From assembly GCA_015350385.1 (NCBI GenBank), contig WNKI01000001.1, positions 4,073,965 through 4,137,964 on the forward strand: DNA of 64,000 nucleotides, in the 5' to 3' direction. This stretch comes from Aculops lycopersici (lineage: Eukaryota; Arthropoda; Arachnida; Trombidiformes; Eriophyidae). A program made the position numbers and the translations under genes. The notes beneath the pieces were generated by a model, which saw only the letters and a list, made by a program, of their open reading frames with translations, was not told the DNA's origin and did not search any database. Of the stretch, positions 40,401 to 52,157 are shown in pieces (the stretch's first letter is position 1; every line of letters starts with the position of its first letter).

Positions 40401-43400
40401 CACAAAGATTGCGCGCTAACCTCCGAGGCGGTACCTAGCGACTAGAAATCATTGCTTGGTCTCCTCTGATCTCCACATTCATCCACTCATCGGTTAACTT
40501 GTGCTTGGCCGCCTATACACTTGCACACAAACGCACACCCTAGCTAGCTTGGTTCCTGGCTTCCGCTTTAGACTGCCGCTCTTGGTGGTCGCTGGCCACT
40601 CCACCAAGAGACTGACTGGTGCATAGCTATTGGCGGTGCACAAATATACTCTCGCTCGTGGGCGCCATGTTTGCATTAGGGGCTGGGGTTAAAATTTGCA
40701 TTGTTGCCGTACAGAAGTGTGCTGCATTCAACTACGACTATCATGACCACCTCGACGACCTGCTCTCTTCTGGTGGCTCATCAAATGGCTGTCACATGGT
40801 GGACAGGAAAGTGGAGTGGCGTGCACAAATAGTGGGAGAGAGGGAGAGAGTCGAGGAGGAAGAGGCTCAATTTGGATGAATTCTGCGCGAGCAACTCTCG
40901 TCTGCCATCCGCACGAGACGGCAGGCTAGCTTGATAAGTTCGAACTCGCGAGAGGCACGAGCAAACGAAGCGCGCGCAACTCATGGAGCGGCAACAATTT
41001 GATTGCCTCCAGTTGATTCATTCAAGTGACTTGCATGAATCAACTAGCAACGAGCCGGCTGCTGCTTACTTGCTCTTTTGTGGCCAGAAACCGCACTTCT
41101 CGTGTAAGCGACCCAAGTAACTAAACGCTAGCATGCCGCCGATGAACTCATCATAGTCGTCGTGGTGGTGCATGCGACAAAAGTTAGATTGAGACCCAGT
41201 TGATCGAGCAGCAATAAGCGAGAGGCATCGTCGTCATAGTCCTTTGGTTTGCTTACTTCCGCTTTGGCTTTCCTCCGGCCAGAGGGGAGATTTGGCCAAG
41301 CAAAGCTTGCGTCAATACCAAGCGAAACGTAACGAATCGTATGTTGTGCTGTGTTCTTGTGTAAGCGACAGACTAGAATCGATGGGGAAACGAAAGCAAA
41401 CTAAAATATTCAAATCACGAGTCGCCGTCGTCGTCGTCGTCTTGTCTCTCAATTTTGCTTGCTTCTCTCTGGTTCCCCATTCGCCAGCCGGAAGTTGCGC
41501 AATCGACAACAGAGCCGGCCAGCAAACAAAACTTAACCAGCGGCAAGCGGGAAAAGAGAAGCACTCTGTTGTCTACTTGTTAGAAAAGGTTTAGGAGACA
41601 GATATCCAGAAAAAGAGAGCAGCCACTCGTCTCGTTGTCAATTTAGTTTAGTCTGGCGGAGAGAGGGAAAAGTTGTTCGTTTGGTTGATCGGGAATCAGT
41701 GGCATTCCATCGTCCAATTTCTCGTGCATCTTTTAACTTTTAACTTAGTATTTGGATTCGAATTTGGATTCGGATTTGAGAGGAAAGAAGGAAAGAAAAA
41801 CGTGTTTACGTGTAGTTTTATGTGGCAGCATGTGGCTCCGTCTCTCTTCCTCACGGTGCATCTATATTTTCACATCCACTTGCCCGAATCAAATCTAAAC
41901 TTTGATGAGAAAAGGGGCACTCGACTCCCCTAATTTCTCATGAATACAACGTCAGTCACATAGTCAGCTGCCATTTTGCGCTTGTGTTGAATCAGCAAGC
42001 AAGATGCAACTTTCGCCGTCGTCGTCATTTTGTTTTGTTGGCGGGCCGCGGGTTCGAGGTTGCAATCGTCGCGATCGCGTTGCAATTGCGATGATTGGAT
42101 TGCTCTGTGAGTAAATGCGAGTATTTGAGCTCAAACTTGTTGGCGTTGTATGATGTCTCAAAGAAAACTTGTAAACGAAACGTAATAGAATTAAATTGAA
42201 CGAGGCCGGACGAGACGAGACACGGGAGCCGAGAGGATAGTTTATTTAGAATGTCGACCGGTTGTTTGGTGAATGTCTGCTCGTCGTTCAGGAGATGAGA
42301 CGAGATTCAAGTATTCACCTTGCTTGCTCTTCTCGATTCGGAAAAGTATTACGAAACCCAAGATTCGAGGCGCCAGGTGGTTGGCTCAAGAGAGGGAGAG
42401 CTGCGTTTCTTGCCTTCAAAACGTGAGTATCACAGGGGTAAACTGTGATAACAAATCATGTAAATTTCCGCCAGCCAAGTGGCGGCTCGACTTGCTTAGC
42501 TTGGTGGCTGATTGTCTGGCTTACTGGCGTGTCACTGTCGGCCATCTGCTGGAGGTGACAGCAGAAGCAGTGGCAGTTGTGAGTTTGTGTCTGTGTTGAC
42601 TAAATGGGATAACTTTCTTGCCTTGCCCGCACTGGCTACATTTTGCGACCGGAAGTGCGCGGGACAGGTGAGTTGTCTTGCCAGACGGCGAGTGAGTTAG
42701 ACGGATGTCAATTGGTTGGCTGGCGACATTTTTATGCTCTCAAATGATCAAGCTCAATCTTGAATTCCGATCCTCGAGCTGGCAGTTCAGTGCTAGTTTT
42801 AGAAGCGGTTTTTGTTCAACTAAACGTTGAGTTGAAAATATACAGAGAACTGAGTTTTTTCACGAGCCAATTGGCTAGAGATTATGTTCAGCGGGGGAGA
42901 AGTGGCACGAGATCAAGGGGAACCGCTAGACAGCCAGCCAGTCAGCCACTCTAAGTGTTGAAACTTACACTTGGCAAGATAATACAATGGCGCCTTGGGG
43001 TATCGATGGCTCAACTCCTGCGAGTAGTTTAGTTACACTAAACGGAAAGCGCGTTCCTAAAAGAGAGACTTGAGTAGCTGATTTCAAGATGGCGGTTCTA
43101 TTCTCAAACTTGCTACGGCAAGACTAGTAAAAGCAGCGCAAACTTAAGTAATAGAAAGCGTAAAGTGGCCGCCAATATTTTTCGTCGTCTCGCTCCAGTA
43201 AGCAAGCGACGAGCTTGCCAGTCTACACGGCCAACGACGAGAGATAGGGAGCAAGGGATGCGGTAAGTAGTGGAAATATGCAAGCTTGTTATATATTACG
43301 ATATATTAGGTAACCAAACCATTGGTTCCTCCAAACACCACCAAAGGCGCCAAACACAAAAGGGTTCCACCATGACCACAGCCACCTCTAATACCGTGCC

Positions 43401-44211
43401 CTCTCTCACTGTTTCTCTCAACAACCTCTCAGAGTAGATTGGCAATAATCGATGATTAGATCTTCTTCGTGGTTGCGGCTATGCGCATGTTGAACTCGAG
43501 CTCGTGGTTGTAAATGCGCGTCAACCATTCGACCAACAAACTAGCAAGCAAGCTAGCTGTTTATAGCGGCGCATAAACTGGCAGAGAGTTCAGAGAGTCT
43601 TGCTAATCATAATAAGAGTGGAGTTGCAATTGCATTGGAGGGCGCTGTATTTAGTCGTCGACGTCGTTGCTGTGTAATGGCGTAGGGAGTTGGGCAACGT
43701 AACGTAACGCAACGTAAACACTCCACAGGCCTCGGTGGCCCAATTTCAAGTGGCCATCGACAGCCCGCCGCTCGTTGGATTGATGGATAAGCGCACAGAA
43801 AGAGCTAGTTGGCGGTCGCTAGCCTCCCAAAACGAGCGTCGTACGCAACGAAGTGCCACAAAGTGATCATTATCGTGGGCCTTTTGGGGGCTCGAGTGAC
43901 AGCGAGTTGGTTACTATTACAGACTGCAGGCTAAATTGGCACTGGTGGCAAGGCCGCTCAAAACCTGCGACGAGAGGTCCAAAGACAGAGAGAGATGGTG
44001 GGTAAAATCTTGAGATATCTCCTCTGAGTTTCGCGCGATTCCTTTTTGTGGTCACGCAACAGCGCAAGTTTATGATACATTTAAGTGGAAGCTGTCATTT
44101 ATTTACCGATAGGTAGTCTCTAAAATAAGCATAGCGGTTAGGGGCGTTATTTCAAATTTGTGATCCATTATGGCCGCAACCCTCAAGGCCCGAGCAACTT
44201 CCGGTTACTGC
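37423..44211. other. About 6.8 kb without a supported gene
   Basis: This stretch lies between the 5' end of DGK-theta and the 3' end of the 1073-residue gene. It is GC- and CpG-rich in parts, with many GCGAGC/CAAGC words. It contains three exact ACCGGAAGTG sites (39226, 39628, 42648), a 13-base G run (40033-40045) and a 10-bp perfect stem-loop (41012-41044). All open frames are under 130 codons, many overlap on opposite strands, and none shows a domain. It probably holds the DGK-theta promoter, unseen 5' UTR exons and enhancer DNA. Confidence 0.4.
41012..41044. repeat. Perfect 10-bp inverted repeat
   Basis: GTTGATTCAT is followed, after 13 bases, by its exact reverse complement ATGAATCAAC. 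No gene context is known. Confidence 0.7.
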
Positions 44212-47200
44212 TCATCTGGGCCGCTCAACGGCGCTTGTGTTTGCATTTGCAATTTTTGTTTGTGGAGTTGGGCAGTTGGTTTTGAATACACTAAGCTTGT
44301 GAGCCAAACCACTGCCATTATAGTTACTCTCATTGCATAGGTAACTCCGCTGCTCGGCCACTTGAAGTCTTCGGCTGAATCCGCGACTCATCAACTTTGA
44401 TCTGAGTCCTTCCCGTAAGTAGAGATGTGAGCTATCCAACTTTGGATGCCTGGTGACAGGCGGGTGGTTGCCACCGCTGCCCCTGCTAGATGTCGTCAAG
44501 TGCCGATTATCTCTTCTAATAATTCCACCGTGATTCTCGTTTGGAAACACATAGGTTGCCTCGAAGGGTCTCATAAGCCGTCGGAGTTTTAGATAGGCGC
44601 GCAGTAGGTGATATTTGACTGGCTTGACATCCTTCTGCACAATCACAATGGGCGCCACCTTCTCCTTATGCTTCGTTTCCGACATGTAACTCTCGCTTGT
44701 GATTGGCAGAGACCGCGTTGGTGTTTTTGGATTGTCGCCACCACTACTACTTGATGTTGAGTAGTGCTGTTGCTCTGAACCCGATCCCTTGAGAAGTTGG
44801 TGCGACAAATCGCCTCCAGACTCAGGAGCTCGCAAACTGGACACCAAACTACCTCCACCTGGCGACGATTCATAGGAGGAGCTCGAGCTAGAGTCCAATA
44901 GAGAGGCCAGCGAGTTTCCATAGGTGAGAATGGTTCCACTACCAGTGAGGTCATCGTACAAACCATTGCTTTGAGTCTTGGTTGTAGTTGGCCTGCTGCT
45001 GCTACTACTACTACTGCTTGAGCTATCAGTAAGTAAGCTCGACAAAGTTTCTCGGATAGGATACGAGCTTGCAGTGAGGCGAAGAGTATTCGATGGACTT
45101 ACAAGCGTTATTTGGTGGCCACCACTCGAGTCGTCAATGGATGTGCTACCCTCGGTGCTCACGGGATCGTCAGTGTTCTTGCTGGCTATTGAGCCAAGTA
45201 GAATGTTGCCAGTAGACAAAAGTTGCTCGTTAGCCTGATTGCCCGGCTGGTAGATGCGCACCTGTTGCTTCTTTTGCTGTATTCGAGGCGGCTGGTACAT
45301 GCTCAGGTAGGGCCAATACTTTTCGGGAATTCCAGCGGCAACTTTGCCACTTAGTCCGCTGGTTACCAAGAGCTGAGGTGCTGGTTGCTGCTGCTGGACG
45401 GAATTGCCGTTACCATAGAGAGAAGCGGAAGTGGTGGAGCTGCCCACTGACAGATTGTCCTGGTTGAATGCCTCAACTATCTGATCGTTTGTTGTCTGCG
45501 TTTGATATGAAGGGCGATACTTGGGCTCCGGCTTCAGCAGTTTTGGTCCCTCCACCAACGAGGAACTTGAACCCGACTTTTGATATACTATTCCCGCTAG
45601 AGTTATCGTGTCCGGCGCCTCGGACTCAGACTTGAATGGGCCAACGAGAAGCTCTTGCTCATCTCTACTTCTCGGAGGCAATTGCTCCGCTTTAAGTCTC
45701 GCTTTAACTCCAACCGCTTGAGGTTGGGGCCGGTGCACTTGTTGCTCTTTGTCAAGTTGACTCTGCGAACGCGTGGCCTCCTTTGCGGTCAGTTGAGCTG
45801 CCGACTCCTTATCAACCGATGGACTTGTTCCCTTTTCGTCAACCTCGCGACCATTTGTTGGAGATCCAGATGTTGCTGTAGTTTGTCTCGTGACTATTTT
45901 GTTACTACTATTGTTGACTCCCTCTCCCTCTAACTGTGCATCTTGCATGGATGTCCGTGTTAGGACTTTAGGCTTAGCTGTTGTTATGGGCTCAAGTTGC
46001 GGACTTGCAGTCGATCTATTCTCACCGTCCAGTTGATTGAATTCATTCGAATCCTTATCCACAACATCCTCTTCCGGATCCGCTTCGTTCTCGTCGCTCG
46101 AATCTTCGTCTCTTACATTCGGAGCTAACGAGGTTGCTACTTCATTTGAAGCGCTGGTCGCAGTTACATCCAGGCTTGACAAACTGGAAACCTGTTGCTG
46201 TTGTGGCTTCTGAACATACTTTTGGTTATATATTGGACTTGGAAGCCCTCCATTCGCCTGGTTCGAATCAAAGGGTCCCCTAGTATTGTGGGCATAGACA
46301 AAGTTTGTGAAATCCTCTGCGCTCGACATAGTCTTTGGCAAAACAACTGAAGCTGGTTGGTTCAATTGTCCTCTGGCTCCCAAGTCACCTTCTCCAACTA
46401 AAGGAACTCCCTTGATTGATCTCATCTGATTGTTGGCCAAGGGTTCGTTCTGAGGTAGAGAAGGTGGGTAATAAAATCTGGTGGCTGGATGAAGAGTGTA
46501 GCTTATCATGGACCCCGTTCTATTGATTGCACTTCCGCCAGCTCGAATTAGCACCTTGGGAACCGTTTTATATCTATGAACCACTGGCTTTGTACCGCCC
46601 CCCTTTTTGCGCTTCTTTTTCCTCTCCTTGACACCTGTCTGTTCGGTCGTAACTGAGGCCACTGTGCTATTATGGTTCAACTTTACATTTGGCTCAACCC
46701 CACTACCGCTGCTCATTTTACCCACAGGTAATTGCACCTTTAGCTTAGAGGGTGAGGCAAGTTTCTCATCGGATTCAACTGCGTCCCTTGATTTGTTCGA
46801 TATTACCTCTGGTGTCTGTTTGTTCCCATTCAAACCGATCACCGACTTGATAGTATTGCCACTGAACCCTGAATCACTTAGAATTACATTAGACTGATTA
46901 TTGAGCACACTGATGAACTGATGTTCACTTGATTCCGGCTGACCGCCAAAATATTGACCAACATCTTGGAAAACCTGTCTGTGTCGTAGCTGCTTCTTCT
47001 CGTCTTCATGTTGCAACCACCTTGAGTTTGAATGGAGATCTGATTGGAAATTGTCATTAAATTTTGCTTCCCCCTCACTGGAAGAATTTAAACTAAGAGG
47101 ATCCTTCTGATTTGCTGTTCTTATTGCTTCATTAGATTGCTCATTAGCTACCACATGCTCACTTGGCATGTTCATCACTCTATCCAACTCTTCGTCGGAA

Positions 47201-47433
47201 TCTCGACCATCCGACACAAAGGCCATGTCTCTCCCTGATGCCGTCTCCAGTACAAGGCCGCCAAATTCACTTGATAGACTTGATTCTCGTTCTTGAGCCA
47301 ACACTTCAGTTGAGTTTATGTTTAAAAAAATGGCAAGTGTAATGAATATCACAATTTGATACCGCCAACAAGTTTCCACTGGGCGCAATGGTTTTTGCCG
47401 TAATCTGGAACTAACCCTCCGCTCATGCATCAT
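44212..47433 (-). CDS. Large secreted or membrane-anchored low-complexity protein, family not recognised
   Basis: This is a single-exon frame of 1073 residues. A basic N-region (RRVSSRLRQKPLRPVE) precedes a hydrophobic core (YQIVIFITLAIFLNI, residues about 24-40) and a plausible cleavage site at VLA-QE, so it is a signal peptide or signal anchor. Most of the body is disordered, rich in Ser, Gln, Asn, Thr and Glu. A KERKKKRKKGGG stretch near residue 270 could be a furin-type processing or nuclear-type basic site. A Ser run lies near 815-825. The C-terminal 150 residues are different: a compact, basic, probably helical block (VQKDVKPVKYHLLRAYLKLR, then RLMRPFEATYVFP, about 930-965), Arg-rich sequence and two late cysteines. 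That block looks constrained, but I cannot name it. Length and a consistent codon pattern argue for a real gene. Confidence 0.75.
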   Translation of the reverse strand: MMHERRVSSRLRQKPLRPVETCWRYQIVIFITLAIFLNINSTEVLAQERESSLSSEFGGLVLETASGRDMAFVSDGRDSDEELDRVMNMPSEHVVANEQSNEAIRTANQKDPLSLNSSSEGEAKFNDNFQSDLHSNSRWLQHEDEKKQLRHRQVFQDVGQYFGGQPESSEHQFISVLNNQSNVILSDSGFSGNTIKSVIGLNGNKQTPEVISNKSRDAVESDEKLASPSKLKVQLPVGKMSSGSGVEPNVKLNHNSTVASVTTEQTGVKERKKKRKKGGGTKPVVHRYKTVPKVLIRAGGSAINRTGSMISYTLHPATRFYYPPSLPQNEPLANNQMRSIKGVPLVGEGDLGARGQLNQPASVVLPKTMSSAEDFTNFVYAHNTRGPFDSNQANGGLPSPIYNQKYVQKPQQQQVSSLSSLDVTATSASNEVATSLAPNVRDEDSSDENEADPEEDVVDKDSNEFNQLDGENRSTASPQLEPITTAKPKVLTRTSMQDAQLEGEGVNNSSNKIVTRQTTATSGSPTNGREVDEKGTSPSVDKESAAQLTAKEATRSQSQLDKEQQVHRPQPQAVGVKARLKAEQLPPRSRDEQELLVGPFKSESEAPDTITLAGIVYQKSGSSSSLVEGPKLLKPEPKYRPSYQTQTTNDQIVEAFNQDNLSVGSSTTSASLYGNGNSVQQQQPAPQLLVTSGLSGKVAAGIPEKYWPYLSMYQPPRIQQKKQQVRIYQPGNQANEQLLSTGNILLGSIASKNTDDPVSTEGSTSIDDSSGGHQITLVSPSNTLRLTASSYPIRETLSSLLTDSSSSSSSSSSRPTTTKTQSNGLYDDLTGSGTILTYGNSLASLLDSSSSSSYESSPGGGSLVSSLRAPESGGDLSHQLLKGSGSEQQHYSTSSSSGGDNPKTPTRSLPITSESYMSETKHKEKVAPIVIVQKDVKPVKYHLLRAYLKLRRLMRPFEATYVFPNENHGGIIRRDNRHLTTSSRGSGGNHPPVTRHPKLDSSHLYLREGLRSKLMSRGFSRRLQVAEQRSYLCNESNYNGSGLAHKLSVFKTNCPTPQTKIANANTSAVERPR

Positions 47434-48638
47434 TAATTAGTAAAGTAAACTTAGTTTGCATCAATTCGATGAGTATATCTCTATTGGATCTTCATAGGAG
47501 GTGGTCATCGTACCACTCTCTTGTAAGAGGTAAACATTTGAACACTAACCCTCTGGTTGGAGGGTGGCCTATTGGCGGATCCTTACTCGTCTTCAATCTT
47601 AAATCTTGGAGTGAAACAGACTGAAATCTTGTAGTTTTCTAATTCAATTGTCAGTCTTGAGTTTGCTGCTCTTAAATTTGGCACAGATATCGCTTTAAAA
47701 TCAACAGCTACTTGTATTATTTTTCTATAGCTTGTATTATTGAGCTCCTTCCTCATTTGGGTACCTAACAATCGGCAAAGTCTAGTTCCAGCGCCAAATG
47801 CAAATCGTATCTTCAGAGGCAGAAGAATACAATGCAACATTAACTACTGACAAGGAGACAGAAAGCTCGAAGGTAAAATTGGAAGAGATTTTTATTAAAT
47901 TGTCTCATTGCTTGAATGGGTGTTGCTGTGCATCGATCGGTCCAACAATCAGTCGGGAAGCGAGGAATGGAGTCGAGATTGTTGGTTACATCCATCCAAC
48001 CACTGACTTCTCGACTTGGAAGTCCATTGTGTGCCTGTTGCAAAGCTCATCTCAAGCTCAGGACAGTTGAAGCGAAAGTTAGATGCCTTAATCGGCAATA
48101 ACAACAGCAACCACCTGTAGTATGTTCCTGCTTGCAAACCACTTGAATCTGGAGCTAAGAGTCAATCACAAGCGAACGAATGGGACACAAAGCGCGCAAG
48201 TAAGTCAGCTCTGATCTACTATGAAACAGGTGAGCTGAAGTTGTGTAATGGCAGCATCGACAACTTGTTACTCACTGGCGCCACTTCTTTCTTCTTTCCC
48301 TCCTTCTCCTCTTTTGCGTTAAGTTCAATTGTCCGCTCGCCAACTACCGCAACCAACACCATCCTCCAGATATCCTCTGTGGCCGGCAGCAACACCACCA
48401 AATAGATGTTTCTTTTTAGAGGATCTCTTTCTGAGCCAACCTGAGCAGTTTTGAGTTGGCTACAGAGTTCAATAGTTACCAACAATCGATGGGAGCTAAT
48501 GTAAGTAGGAGGGAACTGGAGTGGAAAGATTAGGAAATGGACTTGACAACAAACTGTTACTATTGATCGTTGGATGGGTTTATGTTGTCCCTATTTCCCA
48601 TCCTGTTCCTGTTTAGATGTACTAATCAATGGGATGCG
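47434..48638. other. Intergenic region upstream of the 1073-residue gene
   Basis: About 1.2 kb holds overlapping short open frames on both strands but no recognisable gene. It presumably contains the promoter of the minus-strand gene and ends at the left edge of the large palindrome. Confidence 0.4.
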
Positions 48639-50417
48639 ATAAATTGAGACATCTTCAGCTAATTGGGTCACTTGAGTTCATACATGACGCCGTATGCTCC
48701 TGCTACTGCCGCCACTACGTCTACAACCTGCTACCTGCCTGCCCTCTTCAAAAGAGCCAAGGTGTCCCATCGGGAAGGCGGTGATTGCCTGAGACTGATG
48801 GGTGAATCGATTGATTAGAAACTAGTGGCATGGATCTTGTAGCAACCGTCACTCAATGCAACAGGTGATCAGGGGTGAGAATTTTAGATGTGTATCACTT
48901 GAATCCACGCCAGAGTTGGACTAACTTCAATCTCATAGCTTTTTCATGATTGAAGTTGCTCTCAACACTGTAATTAGATTTATACGCTGGAGGGCGGAGT
49001 TTTATTGTCACCCTACATTCAGGTAAGCATGGGCCCCTAATACTTTGCTTAGCCAGGAAGCTCCACAAATGACTCTATGCAGTATCCAGTTGATATGTTT
49101 TGTGCTCAATAGATCCGTTACATTATAAGAAACATCACACAACAAGCAAGATCTGAATATCATGCATGGTTACAAAGTTATGGCCTTGAAGATGATAATG
49201 AGGCATTTAAAGGGTATCAATCATATTTCCGAGACTAGACACCCTAGCGACTCGGGTGAGGGTTCGCAAAGATGCTCGCATACTTACGCAAAGGTGGACC
49301 AAATTTGGTACCTACTACAGTCCTAGTTTGTCTCTGGACCCTTCCAGCACCTAGCGACCTCAGGCGAAATGCAGCTCGTTAAGAAATGCCAAGGCTATCT
49401 TGAGCGCATGCAAATGATCCATCGAGTTGAGCTTAACATAGCGAAAAAAACCGCTTCTAAGAGTCACCTCTAACTCCGAAGTTATGATAGCTAGCTCGAA
49501 AATAAACATTGCAAACGACTCAGAAGTTGGATTCTGAGCATCCGGTTGCCTTAAATGTTTGCTATCGTGTATATTTTCTGGAATACAGATGTCCCTTAAA
49601 AACGGTTTTCTTTGCTATGTTCCGTCAAACTTGTAGATCCGATTCCGAGCTCGTTTGATATTCTCAGCCTTTTCGAGCGGGTTGCATTTCGCCTAAGGTC
49701 GCTAGGTGCTGGAAGGGTCCAGAGACAAACTAGGACTGTAGTAGGTACCAAATTTGGTCCACCTTTGCGTAAGTATGCGAGCATCTTTGCGAACCCTCAC
49801 CCGAGTCGCTAGGGTGTCTAGTCTCGGAAATATGATTGATACCCTTTAAAGGCCTCATTATCATCTTCAAGGCCATAACTTTGTAACCATGCATGATATT
49901 CAGATCTTGCTTGTTGTGTGATGTTTCTTATAATGTAACGGATCTATTGAGCACAAAACATATCAACTGGATACTGCATTTGTGGAGCTTCCTGGCTAAG
50001 CAAAGTATTAGGGGCCCATGCTTACCTGAGTGTAGGGTGACAATAAAACTCCGCCCTCCAGCGCATAACTCTAATTACAGTGTCGAGAGCAAATTCAATC
50101 ATGAAAAAAGCTATGAGATTTAAGTTAGTCCACCTCTGGCGTGGATTTAGCCTCCTAGTTGATATTAGTGATACACATCTATAATTCTCTCCCCAGATCA
50201 CTTGTTGCGTTGGGTGACGGTTGCTACAAGATCCATGCCTAGTTTCTCATCAATTAATTCACCCATCAGTCTCAGGCAATCACCGCCTTCCCGATGGGAC
50301 ACCTTGGCTCTTTTGAAGAGGGCAGGCAGGTAGCAGGTTGTAGACGTAGTGGCGGCAGTAGCAACGGCGTCATGTATGGACTCAAGTGACCCAATCAGCC
50401 GAAGATGTCTCATTTAT
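48639..50417. repeat. 1.78-kb near-perfect inverted repeat (foldback structure)
   Basis: The left end (ATAAATTGAGACATCTTC) is matched by the reverse complement of the right end (ATAAATGAGACATCTTC), and the match continues inward for over 700 bp. Outer arms are 48639-49154 and 49902-50417, both 516 bp. Inside them is a core (49155-49901) that is itself an inverted repeat of about 220-bp arms with a diverged centre of about 300 bp. Arms differ by scattered substitutions and short indels (for example a 7-bp insertion near 48695), so they are not identical copies. No transposase-like frame is present. It could be a foldback/MITE-type element or a hairpin-RNA locus. Confidence 0.9.
49155..49901 (+). 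repeat. 747-bp palindromic core unit, copy A
   Basis: The unit starts GAATATCATGCATG and ends CATGCATGATATTC, with inverted arms of about 220 bp. It is flanked by AGATCT on both sides because the outer arms are inverted around it. Its centre has more diverged inverted halves (ACATAGCG-AAAAAAACCGC against TTCTTTGCTATGT). Confidence 0.85.
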
Positions 50418-51164
50418 GAATATCATGCATGATTACAAAGTTATAGCCTTGAAGGTGATAATGAGGCCTTTGAAGGGTATCAATCATATTTCCGAGACTA
50501 GACACCCTGGCGACTCGGATGAGGGTTCGCAATGATGCTCGCATACTTACGCAGAGGTGGACCAAATTTGGTACCTACTGCAGTCCTAGTTTGTCTCTGG
50601 ACCCTTCCAGTACCTAGCGACCTTAGGCGAAATGCAACCCGCTCGAAAGGGCTGAGAATATCAAACGAGCTCGGAATCGGATCTACAAGTTTGACGGAAC
50701 ATAGCAAAGAAAACCGTTTTTAAGGGACATCTGTATTCCAGAAAATACACACGATAGCAAACATTTAAGGCAACCGGATGCTCAGAATCCAACTTCTGAG
50801 TCGTTTGCAATGTTTATTTTCGAGCTAGCTATCATAACTTCGGAGTTAGAGGTGACTCTTAGAAGCGGTTTTTTTCGCTATGTTAAGCTCAACTCGATGG
50901 ATCATTTGCATGCGCTCAAGACAGCATTGGCATTTCTTAACGAGCTGCATTTCGCCTGAGGTCGCTAGGTGCTGGAAGGGTCCAGAGACAAACTAGGACT
51001 GTAGTAGGTACCAAATTTGGTCCACCTTTGCGCAAGTATGCGAGCATCATTGCGAACCCTCATCCGAGTCGCTAGGGTGTCTAGTCTCGGAAATATGATC
51101 GATACCCTTTAAAGGCCTCATTATCATCTTCAAGGCCATAACTTTGTAACCATGCATGATATTC
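50418..51164 (-). repeat. 747-bp palindromic core unit, copy B, reversed relative to copy A
   Basis: It has the same terminal sequences and exactly the same length as copy A, but the order of the central segments is reversed. It begins at the base after the right outer arm ends. The flanks do not show a clear target-site duplication. Confidence 0.85.
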
Positions 51165-52149
51165 ATACCTGGTATCGGAAATCGTGATTCCTATAGTATG
51201 TTCTGATCGATTTGCACGCATCTCGCTTAATTAGCATGGCGGTGTATAGCTCATTCGTTTCACGAGATCTAAATGTTTCGTAGGACTGGCCGGTTCCGAT
51301 ATTGCGGAGTCGCTTGATTTTTGTTGTCGATATGCAAATGAAGTAGAGCATATAAGAAAGCCTTCTCCTACATGGAATGTGCGAATGCATCTGGAAATAT
51401 CATTGGATTGCTCTCTACACCTAAATATCACCGTGCAGGGTTTAATCAAGGAACTAAAGCTTATTTCAGCCAATTTCCCCATTAATCGTGATCCTGAAAG
51501 CCGAGCTGATAGAACTAACCCATAAAATCGCATCGCACATGGCGCAAAAGGTGTCATTCAGCTTAGAGGCTCGATGCACCGATATCCTCACACTTCCGGT
51601 TACGAGGGTCAAAAATTGAAATTGATTGGTACAGGTACGAATCGACACACCCGCTTGTTGTTTGCCACGGAACCATCCTAATACGCGACTATCAATGGTG
51701 CACCTGAAACGTCCAACATTTAGCTCTTTAAGATGAGCGCCCGAGTTCTAATTAGAGCGACACAGGTAGCTTCCACGGACTTGAGGCCAATTAATCGCAA
51801 CCCAAAAGCCGCCTGTAACATTGACGCCCTCTGATTATGATTGACAACATAACGAGCTCAACTAGCGTCATCGTCATCGTCATTCACGACGCCTCTACGC
51901 GAGCTAAGAACAGTCCCATCCATATCAAGTATCATGTAGTTTGATCAGGTTGGAACTTTCCTCACCCAGGTAAAGGTTAGTCTATTCTATTTTTGGCAGA
52001 CACTTCTTTTTTATTAGCCTTTACCATTTTTCACCATATATTGTTTGAGTGGTTGTTCTTCAGAGGATCGGAGTCATAAGCAATCATACAAACAGTAGAA
52101 GAACACCTACTCTCCAACCGATTCTAATAACATAACGAGGTTAAATTAC
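51165..52149. other. Intergenic region right of the palindromes
   Basis: About 1 kb has no recognisable gene. It includes one ACTTCCGGT site (51591-51600, minus strand ACCGGAAGTG). Short minus-strand frames at 51163-51648 have no domain and no clear relatives. Confidence 0.4.
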
Positions 52150-52157
52150 CGATAAAA

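Noticed and set aside
49612..50707. The same 62-69 residue frames in both 747-bp core copies (beginning MLCSVKLVDPIPSS), which could look like a conserved gene
   Set aside because: They are conserved only because the DNA is repeated. Frames occur on both strands and are interrupted differently, with no domain.
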